From Hydrogenophaga sp. PAMC20947 (GTDB lineage: Bacteria; Pseudomonadota; Gammaproteobacteria; Burkholderiales; Burkholderiaceae_C), in NCBI RefSeq assembly GCF_004795855.1, contig NZ_CP039252.1:2294001-2358000 (forward strand): a stretch of 64,000 bases of DNA. The letters run 5' to 3'. The notes under the pieces were generated by a model. The model worked only from the letters and a program-made list of their open reading frames with translations, made no database searches and had not been told where the DNA came from. Made by a program: the position numbers and the translations under genes. Position 1 is the stretch's first letter, and each line of letters begins with the position of its first letter. Positions 34,735 to 48,007 of the stretch are shown here, one piece after another.

Positions 34735-35649
34735 ATGTCCCCACCACTGATCGCTGAATTCTGTTTGCTGGCCGCGCTTTGGGGCGCTTCGTTTCTGTTC
34801 ATGCACATGGGTGCCGCTGAGTTTGGCGCCATTCCCACGGCGGGCTTGCGCGTCGGACTTGCGGCGGTGTTCCTGCTACCGGTGTTTCTGGTCAAGGGCG
34901 TGTGGGCTGATTTCAAGCGCAGACCCCGGGAGATGCTCTTTGTGGGCGTGCTCAATTCGGCCCTGCCCTTTGCCCTGTTCACTTTCGCCGTGATGCACAT
35001 CGCAACCGGTCTGACTGCGATCCTGAACGCCACGGTGCCCTTGTCGGGTGCGCTGGTGGCCTGGCTGTGGCTCAAAGACCGCCCGAATGGATCGCGCACC
35101 CTGGGTCTGTGCATCGGCTTCGCCGGGGTTGCCCTGCTGGTGCTCGGCAAGTCGGGCTTTACGACCGAAATAGCGAGGGCCACGCCTTCGAGCGGCATTA
35201 CTTTGCTTGCCATGGGGGCCTGCTTGCTGGCGACACTGTGCTACGGCTTGGCTGCCAGCTACACCAAACGCTACCTGTCAGGCTCCCATCCGCTGGCCAC
35301 CGCAGCCGGGAGCCAGATCGGCGCCAGCCTGTTGCTCATGCTGCCGACCCTGTGGCTGTGGCCAGAACAAGCCGTGAGCCGCAGCGCCTGGGCGGCGGTG
35401 GCCGCTGTGGCGCTGTTTTGCACCGCCATCGCCTACATCCTGTTTTTCCACATCATCGAGAAAGCTGGGCCGGCCAAAGCCCTGACCGTGACATTTCTGG
35501 TGCCGGTCTTTGCGCTGCTCTACGGCGTGCTGTTTCTCAATGAAGCCATCACGCCTTGGACCCTGGTGTGTGGCTGTGTAATTGTCTTGGGCACCTCGCT
35601 CTCAACCGGCTTCCTGCGTCTGCCTGTACGCTGGAAACCTGCCGCGTGA
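34735..35649 (+). CDS. DMT-family (EamA domain) transporter
   Basis: The 304-residue protein has about ten hydrophobic helices in two EamA halves (LAALWGASFLFMHMGAAEFG at the start; AYILFFHIIEKAGPAKALTV in the second). These are drug/metabolite exporters, and no substrate can be assigned. The last residues run to a stop at 35649. No ribosome site stands out before the ATG at 34735. Confidence 0.85.
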   Translation: MSPPLIAEFCLLAALWGASFLFMHMGAAEFGAIPTAGLRVGLAAVFLLPVFLVKGVWADFKRRPREMLFVGVLNSALPFALFTFAVMHIATGLTAILNATVPLSGALVAWLWLKDRPNGSRTLGLCIGFAGVALLVLGKSGFTTEIARATPSSGITLLAMGACLLATLCYGLAASYTKRYLSGSHPLATAAGSQIGASLLLMLPTLWLWPEQAVSRSAWAAVAAVALFCTAIAYILFFHIIEKAGPAKALTVTFLVPVFALLYGVLFLNEAITPWTLVCGCVIVLGTSLSTGFLRLPVRWKPAA

Positions 35650-35794
35650 TACGGCGGGAGCGGGTATCGCATACGGCGAGTCCCTGAAAGTTGAAGCTGG
35701 TGGTATTGACGGCTGGGGCGGTACGCCCCGGTTAACAAGCCCAAGCGAGGCAGCATCCGCCTGGATGGCAAATCGATGCGAGCGACCGCCAAAG

Positions 35795-35831
35795 AAAAAG
35801 CCGTCCAACTCAAACGAGCTGAACGGCTTTT
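35795..35831 (-). terminator. Terminator of the Ala-Glu-Asp tRNA cluster
   Basis: On the minus strand a nine-base stem (35823-35831 with 35796-35804) of sequence AAAAGCCGT with its complement is followed by a T-run, nine bases after the tRNA-Asp 3' end. It is well placed to end the tRNA transcript. Confidence 0.75.
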
Positions 35832-35839
35832 CAAACGAC

Positions 35840-35916
35840 TGGCGGAGTGGACGGGACTCGAACCCGCGACCCCCGGCGTGACAGGCCGGTATTCTAACCA
35901 ACTGAACTACCACTCC
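35840..35916 (-). tRNA. tRNA-Asp (anticodon GTC)
   Basis: A 77-base cloverleaf ends in an encoded CCA. The acceptor GGAGTGG pairs with CCACTCC, and the anticodon stem/loop CGGCCTGTCACGCCG carries GTC. The T-arm GCGGGTTCGAGTCCCGT is normal. It is the last tRNA of the leftward Ala-Glu-Asp cluster. Confidence 0.97.
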
Positions 35917-35972
35917 GCAGTGGTGAAGCTTTTGCTTGATGCCTTACAGCTTCAAGCCAAGTGCCACAAACT

Positions 35973-36048
35973 TGGCGACCCTACGGGGATTCGAACCCCG
36001 GTACTCACCGTGAAAGGGTGATGTCCTAGGCCTCTAGACGATAGGGTC
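35973..36048 (-). tRNA. tRNA-Glu (anticodon TTC)
   Basis: A 76-base tRNA with encoded CCA. The acceptor GACCCTA pairs with TAGGGTC, and the anticodon loop CCTTTCACG holds TTC. It lies in the same transcript as tRNA-Ala and tRNA-Asp, downstream of the glutamyl-tRNA synthetase gene transcribed in the same direction. Confidence 0.97.
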
Positions 36049-36120
36049 AAAACCTTGGAACTTACCGAATCTAGGATTCTAGCATCGCTTTCGCGCTGTT
36101 TCGAAACCCAGACTAAATTT

Positions 36121-36196
<76 letters not shown>

Positions 36197-36273
36197 ACAG
36201 GGTTTGCATCTTCTTTCTTCAAGTTTCGCAACTCTTAGAGTGAATCAGCAAGCCTCAAATTATAAGACATTAT

Positions 36274-37683
36274 TCAACGGTTTTGCAGTCTGTCCAAAAT
36301 AGTTTGTTTATTTTGCAGTTCCAGCACCGCGTCCAGCGAAGGGGTCTGTGCCGTGCCCATCACCAGCACCCGCACCGGCATGGCCAGCTGCGGCATCTTG
36401 ATACCGTGTGCCGCAATGGTTTCCTTGATCGCCGCAGCGATACTGGCCTTGTCCCAGGCGATTGCGGCGAGCTTTTCGGCCAACGTGTCCAGCGCCGGAC
36501 GAATGGCCTCGGTCACATGTTGTGCGCGCTCCGCCTCAGTGGGTACCACGTCCGCATAAAAGGCGGCAGCCCAGCCGGCCAGCGCCACGGTGGTGTCGCA
36601 ACGGTCCTTGAACAAACCACAAATGCGCGGGAGGCGATCGTCTGCGGTGATGCCCTGCTTGCCCAGTTGCTCGGCCACCAGCAATGCCAGCGCGCTGTCG
36701 TCCATGGCTTTGAGGTGTTGCGCGTTGACCCAGCGCAGCTTGGCATCGTCAAACTGCGCTGCGCTGCGGCCCAGATGGTCCAGGTTGAACCACTCCAGAA
36801 ACTGCTCACGGCTGAAAATCTCGTCGTCACCGTGACTCCAGCCCAGACGCGCCAGGTAGTTGACCATGGCGTCGGGCAGGTAGCCTTCGTCGCGGTACTG
36901 CGTCACGGGTTTGGCGCCATTGCGCTTGGACATCTTGGAAACGTGCTTCTCGCCCTGCTCGTCCACCGTTTCGGTCATCACGGTCGGCAGGTGGGCATAC
37001 ACCGGCGGCTCCTGGCCCAGAGCACGGAAGATGTTGATCTGGCGAGGCGTGTTGTTGACGTGGTCGTCGCCGCGCACCACATGGGTGATGGCCATGTCGA
37101 TGTCGTCAACTACCACGCAGAAGTTGTAGGTGGGCGTGCCATCGGGGCGTGCGATCACCAGATCATCCAGCTCGTGATTGCTGATCTCGATGAGCCCTTT
37201 CACCTTGTCGTCCCAGGCCACCACCCCTTCCTGCGGGTTCTTGAAACGCAGCACAGGCTTCACGCCTTCGGGCACTGGCGGCAGCGTCTTGCCCGCTTCT
37301 GGCCGCCAGGTGCCGTCGTACCGGGGCTTCTCTTTGTTGGCCATCTGGCGCTCGCGCAACGCATCCAGCTCAACCATGCTCATGTAGCAGGGATACACAT
37401 GACCCGCCGCCACCAGATCGGCCAGCACCACCTTGTAGCGGTCCATGCGCTGCATCTGATAGAACGGTCCTTCGTCGTGGTCCAGCCCCAGCCACTTCAT
37501 GCCTTCGATGATCACATCCACGGCGGCCTGCGAGGAACGCTCAAGGTCGGTGTCTTCGATGCGCAGCACAAACACGCCGCCCGAAGCACGTGCAAAGGCC
37601 CAGGGATAGAGCGCTGAGCGGATGTTGCCCAGGTGGATGAAACCAGTGGGCGAAGGAGCGAAACGGGTGCGTACGGTGGTCAT
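36274..37683 (-). CDS. gltX: Glutamyl-tRNA synthetase
   Basis: The 469-residue class I synthetase has the HIGH-equivalent [15 protein letters not shown] (His17-Asn20) and the KMSKRNG loop, plus a C-terminal anticodon-binding half of the usual length. It charges tRNA-Glu, whose gene lies just downstream on the same strand. The start ATG at 37683 is two bases from the metZ stop on the same strand, so gltX may be the distal gene of the metZ transcript. Confidence 0.95.
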   Translation of the reverse strand: MTTVRTRFAPSPTGFIHLGNIRSALYPWAFARASGGVFVLRIEDTDLERSSQAAVDVIIEGMKWLGLDHDEGPFYQMQRMDRYKVVLADLVAAGHVYPCYMSMVELDALRERQMANKEKPRYDGTWRPEAGKTLPPVPEGVKPVLRFKNPQEGVVAWDDKVKGLIEISNHELDDLVIARPDGTPTYNFCVVVDDIDMAITHVVRGDDHVNNTPRQINIFRALGQEPPVYAHLPTVMTETVDEQGEKHVSKMSKRNGAKPVTQYRDEGYLPDAMVNYLARLGWSHGDDEIFSREQFLEWFNLDHLGRSAAQFDDAKLRWVNAQHLKAMDDSALALLVAEQLGKQGITADDRLPRICGLFKDRCDTTVALAGWAAAFYADVVPTEAERAQHVTEAIRPALDTLAEKLAAIAWDKASIAAAIKETIAAHGIKMPQLAMPVRVLVMGTAQTPSLDAVLELQNKQTILDRLQNR

Positions 37684-37685
37684 GA

Positions 37686-38900
37686 TCAGAACGAAGTGAG
37701 GCCGCGGTCGAGGTCGGCGGTGATGTCTTGCAAATGCTCCAGGCCCACCGCCACGCGGATCAGGCCCTGGGTCACACCAGCAGCGCTGCGTTGCTCGGAT
37801 GTGAGCCGGCCGTGTGAGGTGCTGGCCGGGTGGGCCACCAGCGTTTTGGTGTCGCCCAGGTTGGTGGACAACGACAGCACGCGCATGCTGTCGAGCACGT
37901 GGAAGGCACGCTGGCGCGCCTGCTCGTCACCTTGCGCCTGGACTTCAAACGACAACACCGCACCGCCCACGCCCGACTGCTGGGCCATGGCCAGCGCATG
38001 TTGCGGATGGCTGGCGAGTCCCGGGTAAAACACCCGTGCCACCGAGGGGTGGCTCTCCAGCCAATGCGCCAGGGCGAGTGCCCGCGCCGACTGCGCCTGC
38101 ATGCGGATGTCCAGCGTTTCCAGGCCCTTGAGACACACCCAGGCGTTGAATGGCGCCAGGGTCATGCCCGCGCTTTTGAGGACAGGCAGGAAACTCTTGG
38201 TCACCAGCTCTTCGCTGGCGCACAGCGCCCCCGCCATCACACGGCCCTGGCCGTCGAGGTATTTGGTGCCCGAATGCATCACGATATCGGCGCCGAGCGC
38301 CATCGGGCGCTGCAGCGCTGGCGTGGCAAAGCAATTGTCCACGCACAGCAGCGCGCCCGCGTTGTGGGCGATATCGGCCAAGGCCCGGATGTCACACACT
38401 TCGGTGAGCGGATTCGTGGGTGTTTCGGCGAACAGCAACTTGGTGTTGGGCTTGATGGCCGCCTGCCAGGCGGCCGCATCGGCCTGGGGCAGGAAACTGC
38501 TCTCGACGCCAAACTTGGCGAGGTCGGAGCCGATCAGCTTGATCGTTGAGCCAAACATCGAGCGCGAGCACAGCACATGGTCACCCGCCTTGAGCAAGCC
38601 CATGCACATCATCAAGATGGCCGACATGCCAGAGGCGGTAGAGATGCAGGCCTCAGCCCCTTCCAGCGCAGCCAGTCGCTGCTCGAAACTGGCCACCGTT
38701 GGATTGCCATAGCGGCCATAGGTGAAGCCGTCTTCCTCCCCCGCAAAACGCCTCGCGGCGGCCTCGGCCGAAGGCTGAACATAGCCACTGGTCAGGAAAA
38801 GGGCTTCGGAATTTTCACCGTAAGCGGTGCGCTCGACCGCCGCGCGAACGGCCAGGGTGTCGCGGTGCAAGTCAGCGTATTCGGGTGGCAAAGATGGCAT
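37686..38900 (-). CDS. metZ: O-succinylhomoserine sulfhydrylase
   Basis: The 404-residue PLP enzyme has the Cys/Met metabolism pattern: [20 protein letters not shown], and the PLP lysine in [12 protein letters not shown]. It makes homocysteine from O-succinylhomoserine and sulfide. The gene order purF-metZ is typical of beta- and gammaproteobacteria with this enzyme. The ATG at 38900 ([19 protein letters not shown]) matches MetZ N-termini; a TTG at 38921 overlapping the purF stop would add seven residues. It may be cotranscribed with purF. Confidence 0.92.
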   Translation of the reverse strand: MPSLPPEYADLHRDTLAVRAAVERTAYGENSEALFLTSGYVQPSAEAAARRFAGEEDGFTYGRYGNPTVASFEQRLAALEGAEACISTASGMSAILMMCMGLLKAGDHVLCSRSMFGSTIKLIGSDLAKFGVESSFLPQADAAAWQAAIKPNTKLLFAETPTNPLTEVCDIRALADIAHNAGALLCVDNCFATPALQRPMALGADIVMHSGTKYLDGQGRVMAGALCASEELVTKSFLPVLKSAGMTLAPFNAWVCLKGLETLDIRMQAQSARALALAHWLESHPSVARVFYPGLASHPQHALAMAQQSGVGGAVLSFEVQAQGDEQARQRAFHVLDSMRVLSLSTNLGDTKTLVAHPASTSHGRLTSEQRSAAGVTQGLIRVAVGLEHLQDITADLDRGLTSF

Positions 38901-38917
38901 GTGCTCGGCAACCCAGA

Positions 38918-40423
38918 TCAAGCGTTGAGAGAGTTCGGCAAGGCCAGGCGAGAGGTGTCTTCTTCACCCTCTTCCACCTGATCACGGCCCTGATTGAGGC
39001 GGAGAATGTCTTCGGCCGTGATATCACCGGTGACATAAACACCATCGAAGCACGACGCGTCAAAACCATCCAACTTCGGGTTGAGCGCCCCGATCACGTT
39101 CTTCATGGCGTCAACGTCCTGGTAAATCAAGGCGTCGCAGCCGATGCTCTCGCGGATCTCGTCGAGTGTGCGGTCGTGTGCGATCAGCTCTTGCGGTGTG
39201 GGCATGTCGATGCCGTAAACGTTGGGAAATCGCACCGGTGGGGCCGCGCTGGCAAGGTACACCTTGCGGGCGCCCGCGTCACGCGCCATCTGCACGATTT
39301 CCCGGCTCGTCGTGCCCCGCACGATGGAATCGTCCACCAGCAAAACGTTGCGGCCCTTGAATTCGCTGGCCACCACGTTGAGCTTCTGGCGCACCGATTT
39401 CTTGCGCACACCCTGACCCGGCATGATGAAGGTCCGTCCCACGTAGCGGTTTTTCACAAAACCTTCGCGGTAGGGCAAACCAAGAATCTGCGCCAGCTCC
39501 ATGGCGCTCGGACGCGACGATTCCGGGATCGGAATCACCACGTCGATCTGATTGGGCGGCACGGTCGAGATCACGCGCTTGGCCAGTGTCTTGCCCAGAT
39601 TGAGTCGGGCCTGGTACACCGAAATGCCGTCCATGACGGAGTCGGGGCGGGCCAGATAAACGTACTCAAAAATGCAGGGCTTGTGGCGGGTGGTCTCGGC
39701 GCATTGCTGAAACTGCATTTCGCCTTGCTCACTGATGAACACCGCCTCGCCCGGGGCCACATCGCGCAACAAATCAAAGCCATTGCCATCCAGGGTGACC
39801 GACTCGCTGGCCACCATCACACCCCCATCGCCGGATTTGCCCACACACAGAGGCCGAATGCCAAACGGGTCGCGAAATGCCAGCAGGCCATGGCCGGCGA
39901 TCAAGGCGATCACGGCGTATGAGCCCTTGATGCGCTTGTGCACATTTTTCACCGCCGCGAAGACTTCGGCGGGCTTCAGCGTGATGCCACGCGAAATCTT
40001 CTCCAGCTCGTGCGCCAGAACGTTGAGCAACACCTCGGAATCGCTGTCGGTGTTGATGTGGCGGTGGTCGGTCAGAAACAGCTCTTGCTTCAGTTCCTGG
40101 GCATTGGTCAGGTTGCCGTTGTGCACCAGCACGATGCCAAACGGGGCATTGACGTAGAACGGCTGCGCCTCTTCTTCGCTGTACGCATTGCCCGCTGTGG
40201 GGTAACGCACCTGCCCCAGGCCTGCATTGCCCGGCAGTGCCCGCATGTTGCGGGTGCGAAACACATCTCGCACCATGCCTTTGGCCTTGTGCATGTAGAA
40301 CTTGCGGTCTTGCTCGGTCACGATGCCGGCGGCGTCTTGCCCCCGGTGCTGCAACAGCAACAACGCGTCATAGATCAATTGATTGACCGGTGCCTGGCTC
40401 ACCACGCCCACGATTCCACACAT
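38918..40423 (-). CDS. purF: Amidophosphoribosyltransferase
   Basis: The 501-residue protein starts [10 protein letters not shown], so Cys2 becomes the N-terminal glutaminase nucleophile after Met removal. The C-terminal half holds the PRPP motif [19 protein letters not shown]. It makes 5-phosphoribosylamine from PRPP and glutamine, the first step of purine synthesis. The ATG at 40423, with AGGA upstream, is fixed by the need for Cys2. It follows cvpA as in many proteobacteria. Confidence 0.96.
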   Translation of the reverse strand: MCGIVGVVSQAPVNQLIYDALLLLQHRGQDAAGIVTEQDRKFYMHKAKGMVRDVFRTRNMRALPGNAGLGQVRYPTAGNAYSEEEAQPFYVNAPFGIVLVHNGNLTNAQELKQELFLTDHRHINTDSDSEVLLNVLAHELEKISRGITLKPAEVFAAVKNVHKRIKGSYAVIALIAGHGLLAFRDPFGIRPLCVGKSGDGGVMVASESVTLDGNGFDLLRDVAPGEAVFISEQGEMQFQQCAETTRHKPCIFEYVYLARPDSVMDGISVYQARLNLGKTLAKRVISTVPPNQIDVVIPIPESSRPSAMELAQILGLPYREGFVKNRYVGRTFIMPGQGVRKKSVRQKLNVVASEFKGRNVLLVDDSIVRGTTSREIVQMARDAGARKVYLASAAPPVRFPNVYGIDMPTPQELIAHDRTLDEIRESIGCDALIYQDVDAMKNVIGALNPKLDGFDASCFDGVYVTGDITAEDILRLNQGRDQVEEGEEDTSRLALPNSLNA

Positions 40424-40463
40424 GTTGAGGTCCTTACGGATTAAAAAACGAAGATTCTTCGAC

Positions 40464-40949
40464 TCAAGGCAGGTACTGGCCAATCGCCAAGGGCAACACC
40501 GGCTTGATGGCGCTCAGGCCTTGCGCGAGGCCCGCTGCAACAGGCGAGCCCACCCAAGCCGGATCGGTGCGAACGGGCGTCATGCTGACGACCGTGGCAA
40601 CCGCCAGCAAAATCAGCACCCCCCGGGCGATTCCAAACACGGCGCCCAGCAGCCGGTCAACCGGGCGCAACCCCACCGAGGCCACCAGCTTTTTCACCAG
40701 CCACGACACCAAGCCTGCGGCAAACGCAACGCCCACAAATACCAAGGCAAACCCCGCAGCAAGTCGCAGCGCAGGGGCAAATTCATCCATGGGCAAAAGC
40801 TCGGCCACGGGGCTGGCATAGCGCTGGGCCGCGATAAAGGCCACCACCCATCCAGCCACCGATAACACTTCATACACCAGGCCACGCCACAACCCGAGCA
40901 GGATGGATAGAACCAACACCGCCACCAAGGCAATATCGACCCAATTCAT
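40464..40949 (-). CDS. cvpA: CvpA-family membrane protein
   Basis: The 161-residue protein starts [20 protein letters not shown] and has four hydrophobic segments, the CvpA (colicin V production) layout, with a typical [15 protein letters not shown] segment. The family affects colicin V export and envelope stress resistance; the exact role is unclear. It precedes purF by 40 bases, the classical cvpA-purF order. The ATG at 40949 is preferred; ATG 40958 would add MVG. Confidence 0.9.
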   Translation of the reverse strand: MNWVDIALVAVLVLSILLGLWRGLVYEVLSVAGWVVAFIAAQRYASPVAELLPMDEFAPALRLAAGFALVFVGVAFAAGLVSWLVKKLVASVGLRPVDRLLGAVFGIARGVLILLAVATVVSMTPVRTDPAWVGSPVAAGLAQGLSAIKPVLPLAIGQYLP

Positions 40950-40983
40950 GCCCACCATCCCGCGAGAACCCACCGACAACCCA

Positions 40984-41829
40984 TCACAGCGACAGTATCC
41001 GGGCGGGCAAGCCCAAAGCCTTCACCTTGGCAGCGGCCCTGTCGGCCTCTGAGCGCGTGGAAAACGGCCCCACGCGCACGCGAATGAGCTTGCCGGCCGA
41101 GGTTTCAGCCACATGGGTGTAGGTCTTGAATCCGGCGCGCTCAAGCTTGAGGCGCGTGGCACGGGCGCTTTGGGCTTCCGCAAAAGCCCCCACCTGCACC
41201 ACCAGTCGCTCCGCGCCTGCTGGTGCCTTGCTTTCCAGCAAGGACTTCGCCCGGGCGGACTCCGCCGCTGCGGCCTTGCTGGCGACAACTTTATCCTTGG
41301 CCTCTTTTTCTTTGGCAGCCACACGGGCTGCGTCTTTGGCGGCATTCTGCGCACTGTCGTCCTTCGCAGCAGCTGTTGTTGTGGCTGCGGGCGTCACATT
41401 GTCTGACTTGGGCGCAGCTTTGGCGTCTGTATCGGCTGAGGGCTTGCCCGCGGGCTCCATCACCTCTTCCCGGGCGCCCAGGCTTTCAGCAGCGGTCACG
41501 GTTGCCGAAGTGGCTGGCGCTACTCCACCCGCCTTCGAAGGCTCGGTTGAGGCGCTTTCCGAGGTGACCTCACCGGACGAAGCTGCCGCAGGCTCGCGCG
41601 GCTCGGTCAACGCTGGCGTCGTGCCACGGGCGGGAATTTCAATGGGTATGTCGCCTGCCACCGGTCTGGGCTCAGTGTCAAACAACATCGGAAACCCCAG
41701 CACACCCAGCAAAACCAGCACCGCAGCGCCGATCAGACGGTGCCGGGCGCGCCGCCTCACCACCTCAATGGATTGAGACGCGGGCGGTGCGGAGGAACTG
41801 CCTGAGGAGCCTGAACGGGATGTGATCAT
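40984..41829 (-). CDS. SPOR-domain cell division protein (DedD/FtsN-like)
   Basis: The 281-residue protein has one N-terminal transmembrane segment (about 33-52, LIGAAVLVLLGVLGFPML), a long Ala/Glu/Lys-rich periplasmic linker, and a C-terminal SPOR domain (about 206-280; LVVQVGAFAEAQSARATRLK). SPOR domains bind denuded peptidoglycan at the septum. The position between folC and cvpA matches dedD in many proteobacteria. The linker is low-complexity and likely disordered. Confidence 0.88.
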   Translation of the reverse strand: MITSRSGSSGSSSAPPASQSIEVVRRRARHRLIGAAVLVLLGVLGFPMLFDTEPRPVAGDIPIEIPARGTTPALTEPREPAAASSGEVTSESASTEPSKAGGVAPATSATVTAAESLGAREEVMEPAGKPSADTDAKAAPKSDNVTPAATTTAAAKDDSAQNAAKDAARVAAKEKEAKDKVVASKAAAAESARAKSLLESKAPAGAERLVVQVGAFAEAQSARATRLKLERAGFKTYTHVAETSAGKLIRVRVGPFSTRSEADRAAAKVKALGLPARILSL

Positions 41830-41906
41830 GCGAGGTTGAACCTGGTCGCCTACGGGGCCGGCGAATGTGCGCTACACGCCCATGGACAAAGGCGCGGGCA
41901 AGATCG

Positions 41907-43259
41907 TCAAACTGAGACGTGTTTTGCCGACAGACGGGGCACACCATCCTGCAAAACGCCACCCACGGTGTGGAACGAGCCAAAGACGACGATTCTATCA
42001 GCGGGGTCGGCAGCGGCCACCGCAGCCCTCAAGGCGTCCATGGGCGAACCGTAGCACCCGGCCACCCGCGAAACCCCTTGGGGCGCCGTGGCTGGATGCG
42101 CATCCAGCTGGGCCGCCAGCGCTTCGGCAGTGCTGGCCCGCTCCAGCGGCAAATTGGTCACATACCAACGGTCGATCAAAGGCGCAATGCGTTCCAGCAT
42201 CAAAGGCAGGTCTTTGTCTGCCATGACGCCGAACACAGCATGTGTGGTCGGAAAAAAACCCATGGCATCGAGGTTTTCGGTCAGCGCGGCCACCGAATGC
42301 GGGTTGTGCGCCACATCGAGCACCAGCGAGGGAGCGCCCGGCACCATCTGGAAGCGTCCGGGCAATGCGACCATGGCGAGACCGTTGCGCACCGCTTGCG
42401 CCGTTACCGGCAAGCGCGGGCGCAAGGCCTCCAGGGCGCCCAGCACACCCGACGCGTTCACCAGCTGGTTCGCCCCCCGCAAAGCGGGGTAAGCCAGACC
42501 CGCATAGCGGCGCCCACCATGTGACGGGTGCATCGCCCAGCCCCACTGCTGCTGGTCGCCGGCGAAATGAAAGTCTTTGCCCAGGCGCCACAGGTTTGCA
42601 CCCACTTCCATGGCGCGGTCCAGCACACTTTGCGGCGGCACTGGATCGCTCACGATCACTGGCCGTCCGGTGCGCATGATGCCGGCCTTTTCATAGCCAA
42701 TGGATTCACGATCAAGCCCCAGCAAGGCCGTGTGGTCGAGCGCGATGCTGGTGATCACGGCGCAATCGGTGTCGATGATGTTCACCGCATCCAGGCGCCC
42801 ACCCAGACCCACTTCCAGAATCGCTACATCGAGCTGGCTCTGAGACAACACACGCAGGATGGCGAGGGTGGTGAACTCAAAGTACGTGAGGCTGATTTCG
42901 GCCCCATCATCAGCGCCTGACGCGCCCCGCCCCAGCCGCGCGGCCTCCACTTCGGCGAAGGCTGGCAACAGGGACTCGCCCGCCACCATCTCGCCCGCGA
43001 CGCGGCAGCGCTCTTCAAAAAGCACCAGATGCGGCGAGGTGTAGACACCCGTGCGGAAGCCCGCCTCGCCGTACACGGCCTCCAGCATGGCGCAAGTGGA
43101 GCCCTTGCCATTGGTCCCCGCCACTGTGATCACAGGGCAATTCATCACCAAGTGCATGCGCTGCGCCACGCGGTGCACGCGGTCCAGCCCCATGTCGATG
43201 GTCATGGGGTGCAGGCGCTCGCAGTGGGCGAGCCAGTCGGAGAGTGTGGAAGGTGTCAT
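41907..43259 (-). CDS. folC: Bifunctional dihydrofolate/folylpolyglutamate synthase
   Basis: The 450-residue Mur-ligase-like enzyme has the P-loop VAGTNGKGSTCAMLE (about 46-60) and ALDHTALLGLDRESIGYEKAG, the folate ligase signature. It adds glutamate to dihydropteroate and to tetrahydrofolates. The ATG at 43259 (MTPSTLSDWLAHCERLHP) is preferred because it begins at the usual N-terminal helix. It lies 77 bases upstream of the SPOR gene in a common folC-dedD-cvpA-purF order. Confidence 0.94.
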   Translation of the reverse strand: MTPSTLSDWLAHCERLHPMTIDMGLDRVHRVAQRMHLVMNCPVITVAGTNGKGSTCAMLEAVYGEAGFRTGVYTSPHLVLFEERCRVAGEMVAGESLLPAFAEVEAARLGRGASGADDGAEISLTYFEFTTLAILRVLSQSQLDVAILEVGLGGRLDAVNIIDTDCAVITSIALDHTALLGLDRESIGYEKAGIMRTGRPVIVSDPVPPQSVLDRAMEVGANLWRLGKDFHFAGDQQQWGWAMHPSHGGRRYAGLAYPALRGANQLVNASGVLGALEALRPRLPVTAQAVRNGLAMVALPGRFQMVPGAPSLVLDVAHNPHSVAALTENLDAMGFFPTTHAVFGVMADKDLPLMLERIAPLIDRWYVTNLPLERASTAEALAAQLDAHPATAPQGVSRVAGCYGSPMDALRAAVAAADPADRIVVFGSFHTVGGVLQDGVPRLSAKHVSV

Positions 43260-43367
43260 GGCGGGGAACATTGTCGCCGAAGGGTCGGACACCCACAGGG
43301 GCAAGTCCTTTTTAAACCCCGCCTGACCACGGCTCGCTGCGATCCAGCGCCACGTGAACCCAGACGG

Positions 43368-44709
<1,342 letters not shown>

Positions 44710-44797
44710 CCTTTAGGCAACTCCGGGCAGCTCTCGATCGGCTCAGGCACTGAAGCACCCTAAAATGCTGGATTGACTGCCCTCTCCAGCCCATTAC

Positions 44798-46469
<1,672 letters not shown>

Positions 46470-46506
46470 TCGATCCCGAGGAAAGCCTCAACTGACCCGA
46501 TCCGAA

Positions 46507-46547
46507 AAATAATGGCCTGACAGGGCAAGCCTGTCAGGCCATTATTT
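46507..46547. terminator. Bidirectional terminator between argG and the DUF4148 gene
   Basis: A perfect 18-base-pair stem (46507-46524 with 46530-46547) closes on a five-base loop GCAAG. The A-run on one side and T-run on the other (AAATAATGG and CCATTATTT ends) allow it to act in both directions between the convergent genes. Confidence 0.85.
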
Positions 46548-46562
46548 CGTGGACGAAGCACT

Positions 46563-46886
46563 TCAGTTGCGGTAGATACCAGCGTTGGGACCCTGGACAA
46601 ACCAGGCGCCGTCTTTGCCCAGTTCTGCGAGTTCCATGCGAACTTCGGCGCGGGTCAATCCGTTGGCGCCATTCATGGCACGCTTTTCTCGCCTGGAGCT
46701 GGACTCGCCGTACGCCAGCGTACCGGCGGCCTGTGCCTGGCGCAGCTCCGCAATCACTTCGGCACGCGTCTTGGATGCGCCTGAGGTGGATACGGTGTCG
46801 AAGCCATAAATTTGGCCGTTGCCCGGCATGGCCGAAGCGGCAAAAGCGGTGGTGGCGAGCAAGGTAGCGATAACAAACGATTTCAT
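46563..46886 (-). CDS. DUF4148 small exported protein
   Basis: The 107-residue protein has a signal peptide (MKSFVIATLLATTAFAASA) and two copies of a TRAEV-type segment (KTRAEVIAELRQAQAAGTL and LTRAEVRMELAEL), the DUF4148 pattern common in Burkholderiales. It is probably periplasmic, with no known function. A potential promoter lies in the A+T-richer 160 bases upstream. Confidence 0.85.
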   Translation of the reverse strand: MKSFVIATLLATTAFAASAMPGNGQIYGFDTVSTSGASKTRAEVIAELRQAQAAGTLAYGESSSRREKRAMNGANGLTRAEVRMELAELGKDGAWFVQGPNAGIYRN

Positions 46887-47049
46887 GGTGATTCCAATCT
46901 GAACAAGTTGACAAAAGACTTCCGGGTGCCTGGACTGGCATGGCCTGTTTGCGGCCCCCTTGATCTCAGTACGCCTTGATCAACCGATTGGATTCACCTT
47001 TTTTAATCAGTCGCATTTTTAGCCGTGATGAGGGTGCTTGTGCGGGTGC

Positions 47050-47988
47050 TCACAACCCGGCGCTGTGCCTCAGCCGCACGAGCGTTTGTGCCACCGCCCG
47101 ACTCTCGCTGAGATCGGTCGCGGTGCCCTCCTGCGCGGTGGATGCAAACGCACGCACCATCTCAACGTACTGATTCACCGGCGCCAGTTCGTGGGCAGTG
47201 GCCTTGTCGCTGGTGCCGCCATCCATGCACTGGCGCACCGACACGCGCGCCGGGGCATTGAACGGCACGGCCAGCTCGGCCCAGCCCCGTTCACCCAACA
47301 CACGCACGCCCTGGTGTGCCGCCGACTGGGTCGAAACGTAAAACTGCAGGCAGGCGTCACCACCCCAGCCGAGCTCGCCGTGGGCATGAACATCCGTTCC
47401 CCATTGCGCATGGTTGGTGGCGCGCAGGCGCACATGGTCCGGCTCGCGGCCGAACAGCCAGATGCCTGCGAACACCGCGTAGCACCCGATGTCCCAGAGC
47501 GCGCCGCCGCCAAGATCGGCCCGGTTGCGGATGTTGGCCGGATCGCGGTTGTCGTAGGAAAAGCCGATCTGCACCGAGCGCAATGCGCCCAGCGGCAGAT
47601 CTCGCAGCATGTGCCATTGCGGGTGGTGACGCACCATGAATGCCTCTTGCATGTGGCGCTGAGACTGCTCTGCGGCAGCTTGCACTGCATCGACTTCCGC
47701 CACCGTCAGCGCCATTGGCTTTTCGCACAGCACGTGTTTGCGAGCCTCCAGCGCGCGCAACGTCCAAGGCACATGCAGGTGATTGGGCAGCGCGATGTAG
47801 ACCGCGTCGACCTCGGAGTCGGCCAACACCGCCTCGTAGCTTCGCCAGCGCACGCCAGGCAAGCCGGGAATCTGCTCCGCTCCCGGTTCGCGGCTGCCAA
47901 CCACCGCGATCTCATGTCCGGCCTCCAGAATCGCTGGTGCGAGTTGGGTGCGGGCAATCTTGCCCCACCCGAGAATGCCAAATTTCAT
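47050..47988 (-). CDS. Gfo/Idh/MocA-family oxidoreductase
   Basis: The 312-residue protein starts MKFGILGWGKIARTQLAPAI, a Rossmann NAD(P)-binding motif, and has CEKPMALTVAEVD, the EKP signature of the family. The C-terminal alpha/beta domain is complete. It likely oxidises or reduces a sugar or cyclic polyol; the substrate is unknown. The ATG at 47988 is chosen over the longer frame. It is 19 bases after murB on the same strand, so the two may share a transcript. Confidence 0.88.
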   Translation of the reverse strand: MKFGILGWGKIARTQLAPAILEAGHEIAVVGSREPGAEQIPGLPGVRWRSYEAVLADSEVDAVYIALPNHLHVPWTLRALEARKHVLCEKPMALTVAEVDAVQAAAEQSQRHMQEAFMVRHHPQWHMLRDLPLGALRSVQIGFSYDNRDPANIRNRADLGGGALWDIGCYAVFAGIWLFGREPDHVRLRATNHAQWGTDVHAHGELGWGGDACLQFYVSTQSAAHQGVRVLGERGWAELAVPFNAPARVSVRQCMDGGTSDKATAHELAPVNQYVEMVRAFASTAQEGTATDLSESRAVAQTLVRLRHSAGL

Positions 47989-48007
47989 TGTCAAACTCCG
48001 GAGGTGT

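Noticed and set aside
35715..35729. Hairpin GGGGCG-GTA-CGCCCC after the EamA gene as a terminator
   Set aside because: It lacks a T-tract and is short; it may be chance in G+C-rich DNA, so it is not listed as a feature.
36283..37617. Plus-strand frame of 444 codons opposite gltX
   Set aside because: Antisense shadow of a clear glutamyl-tRNA synthetase with no recognisable motif.
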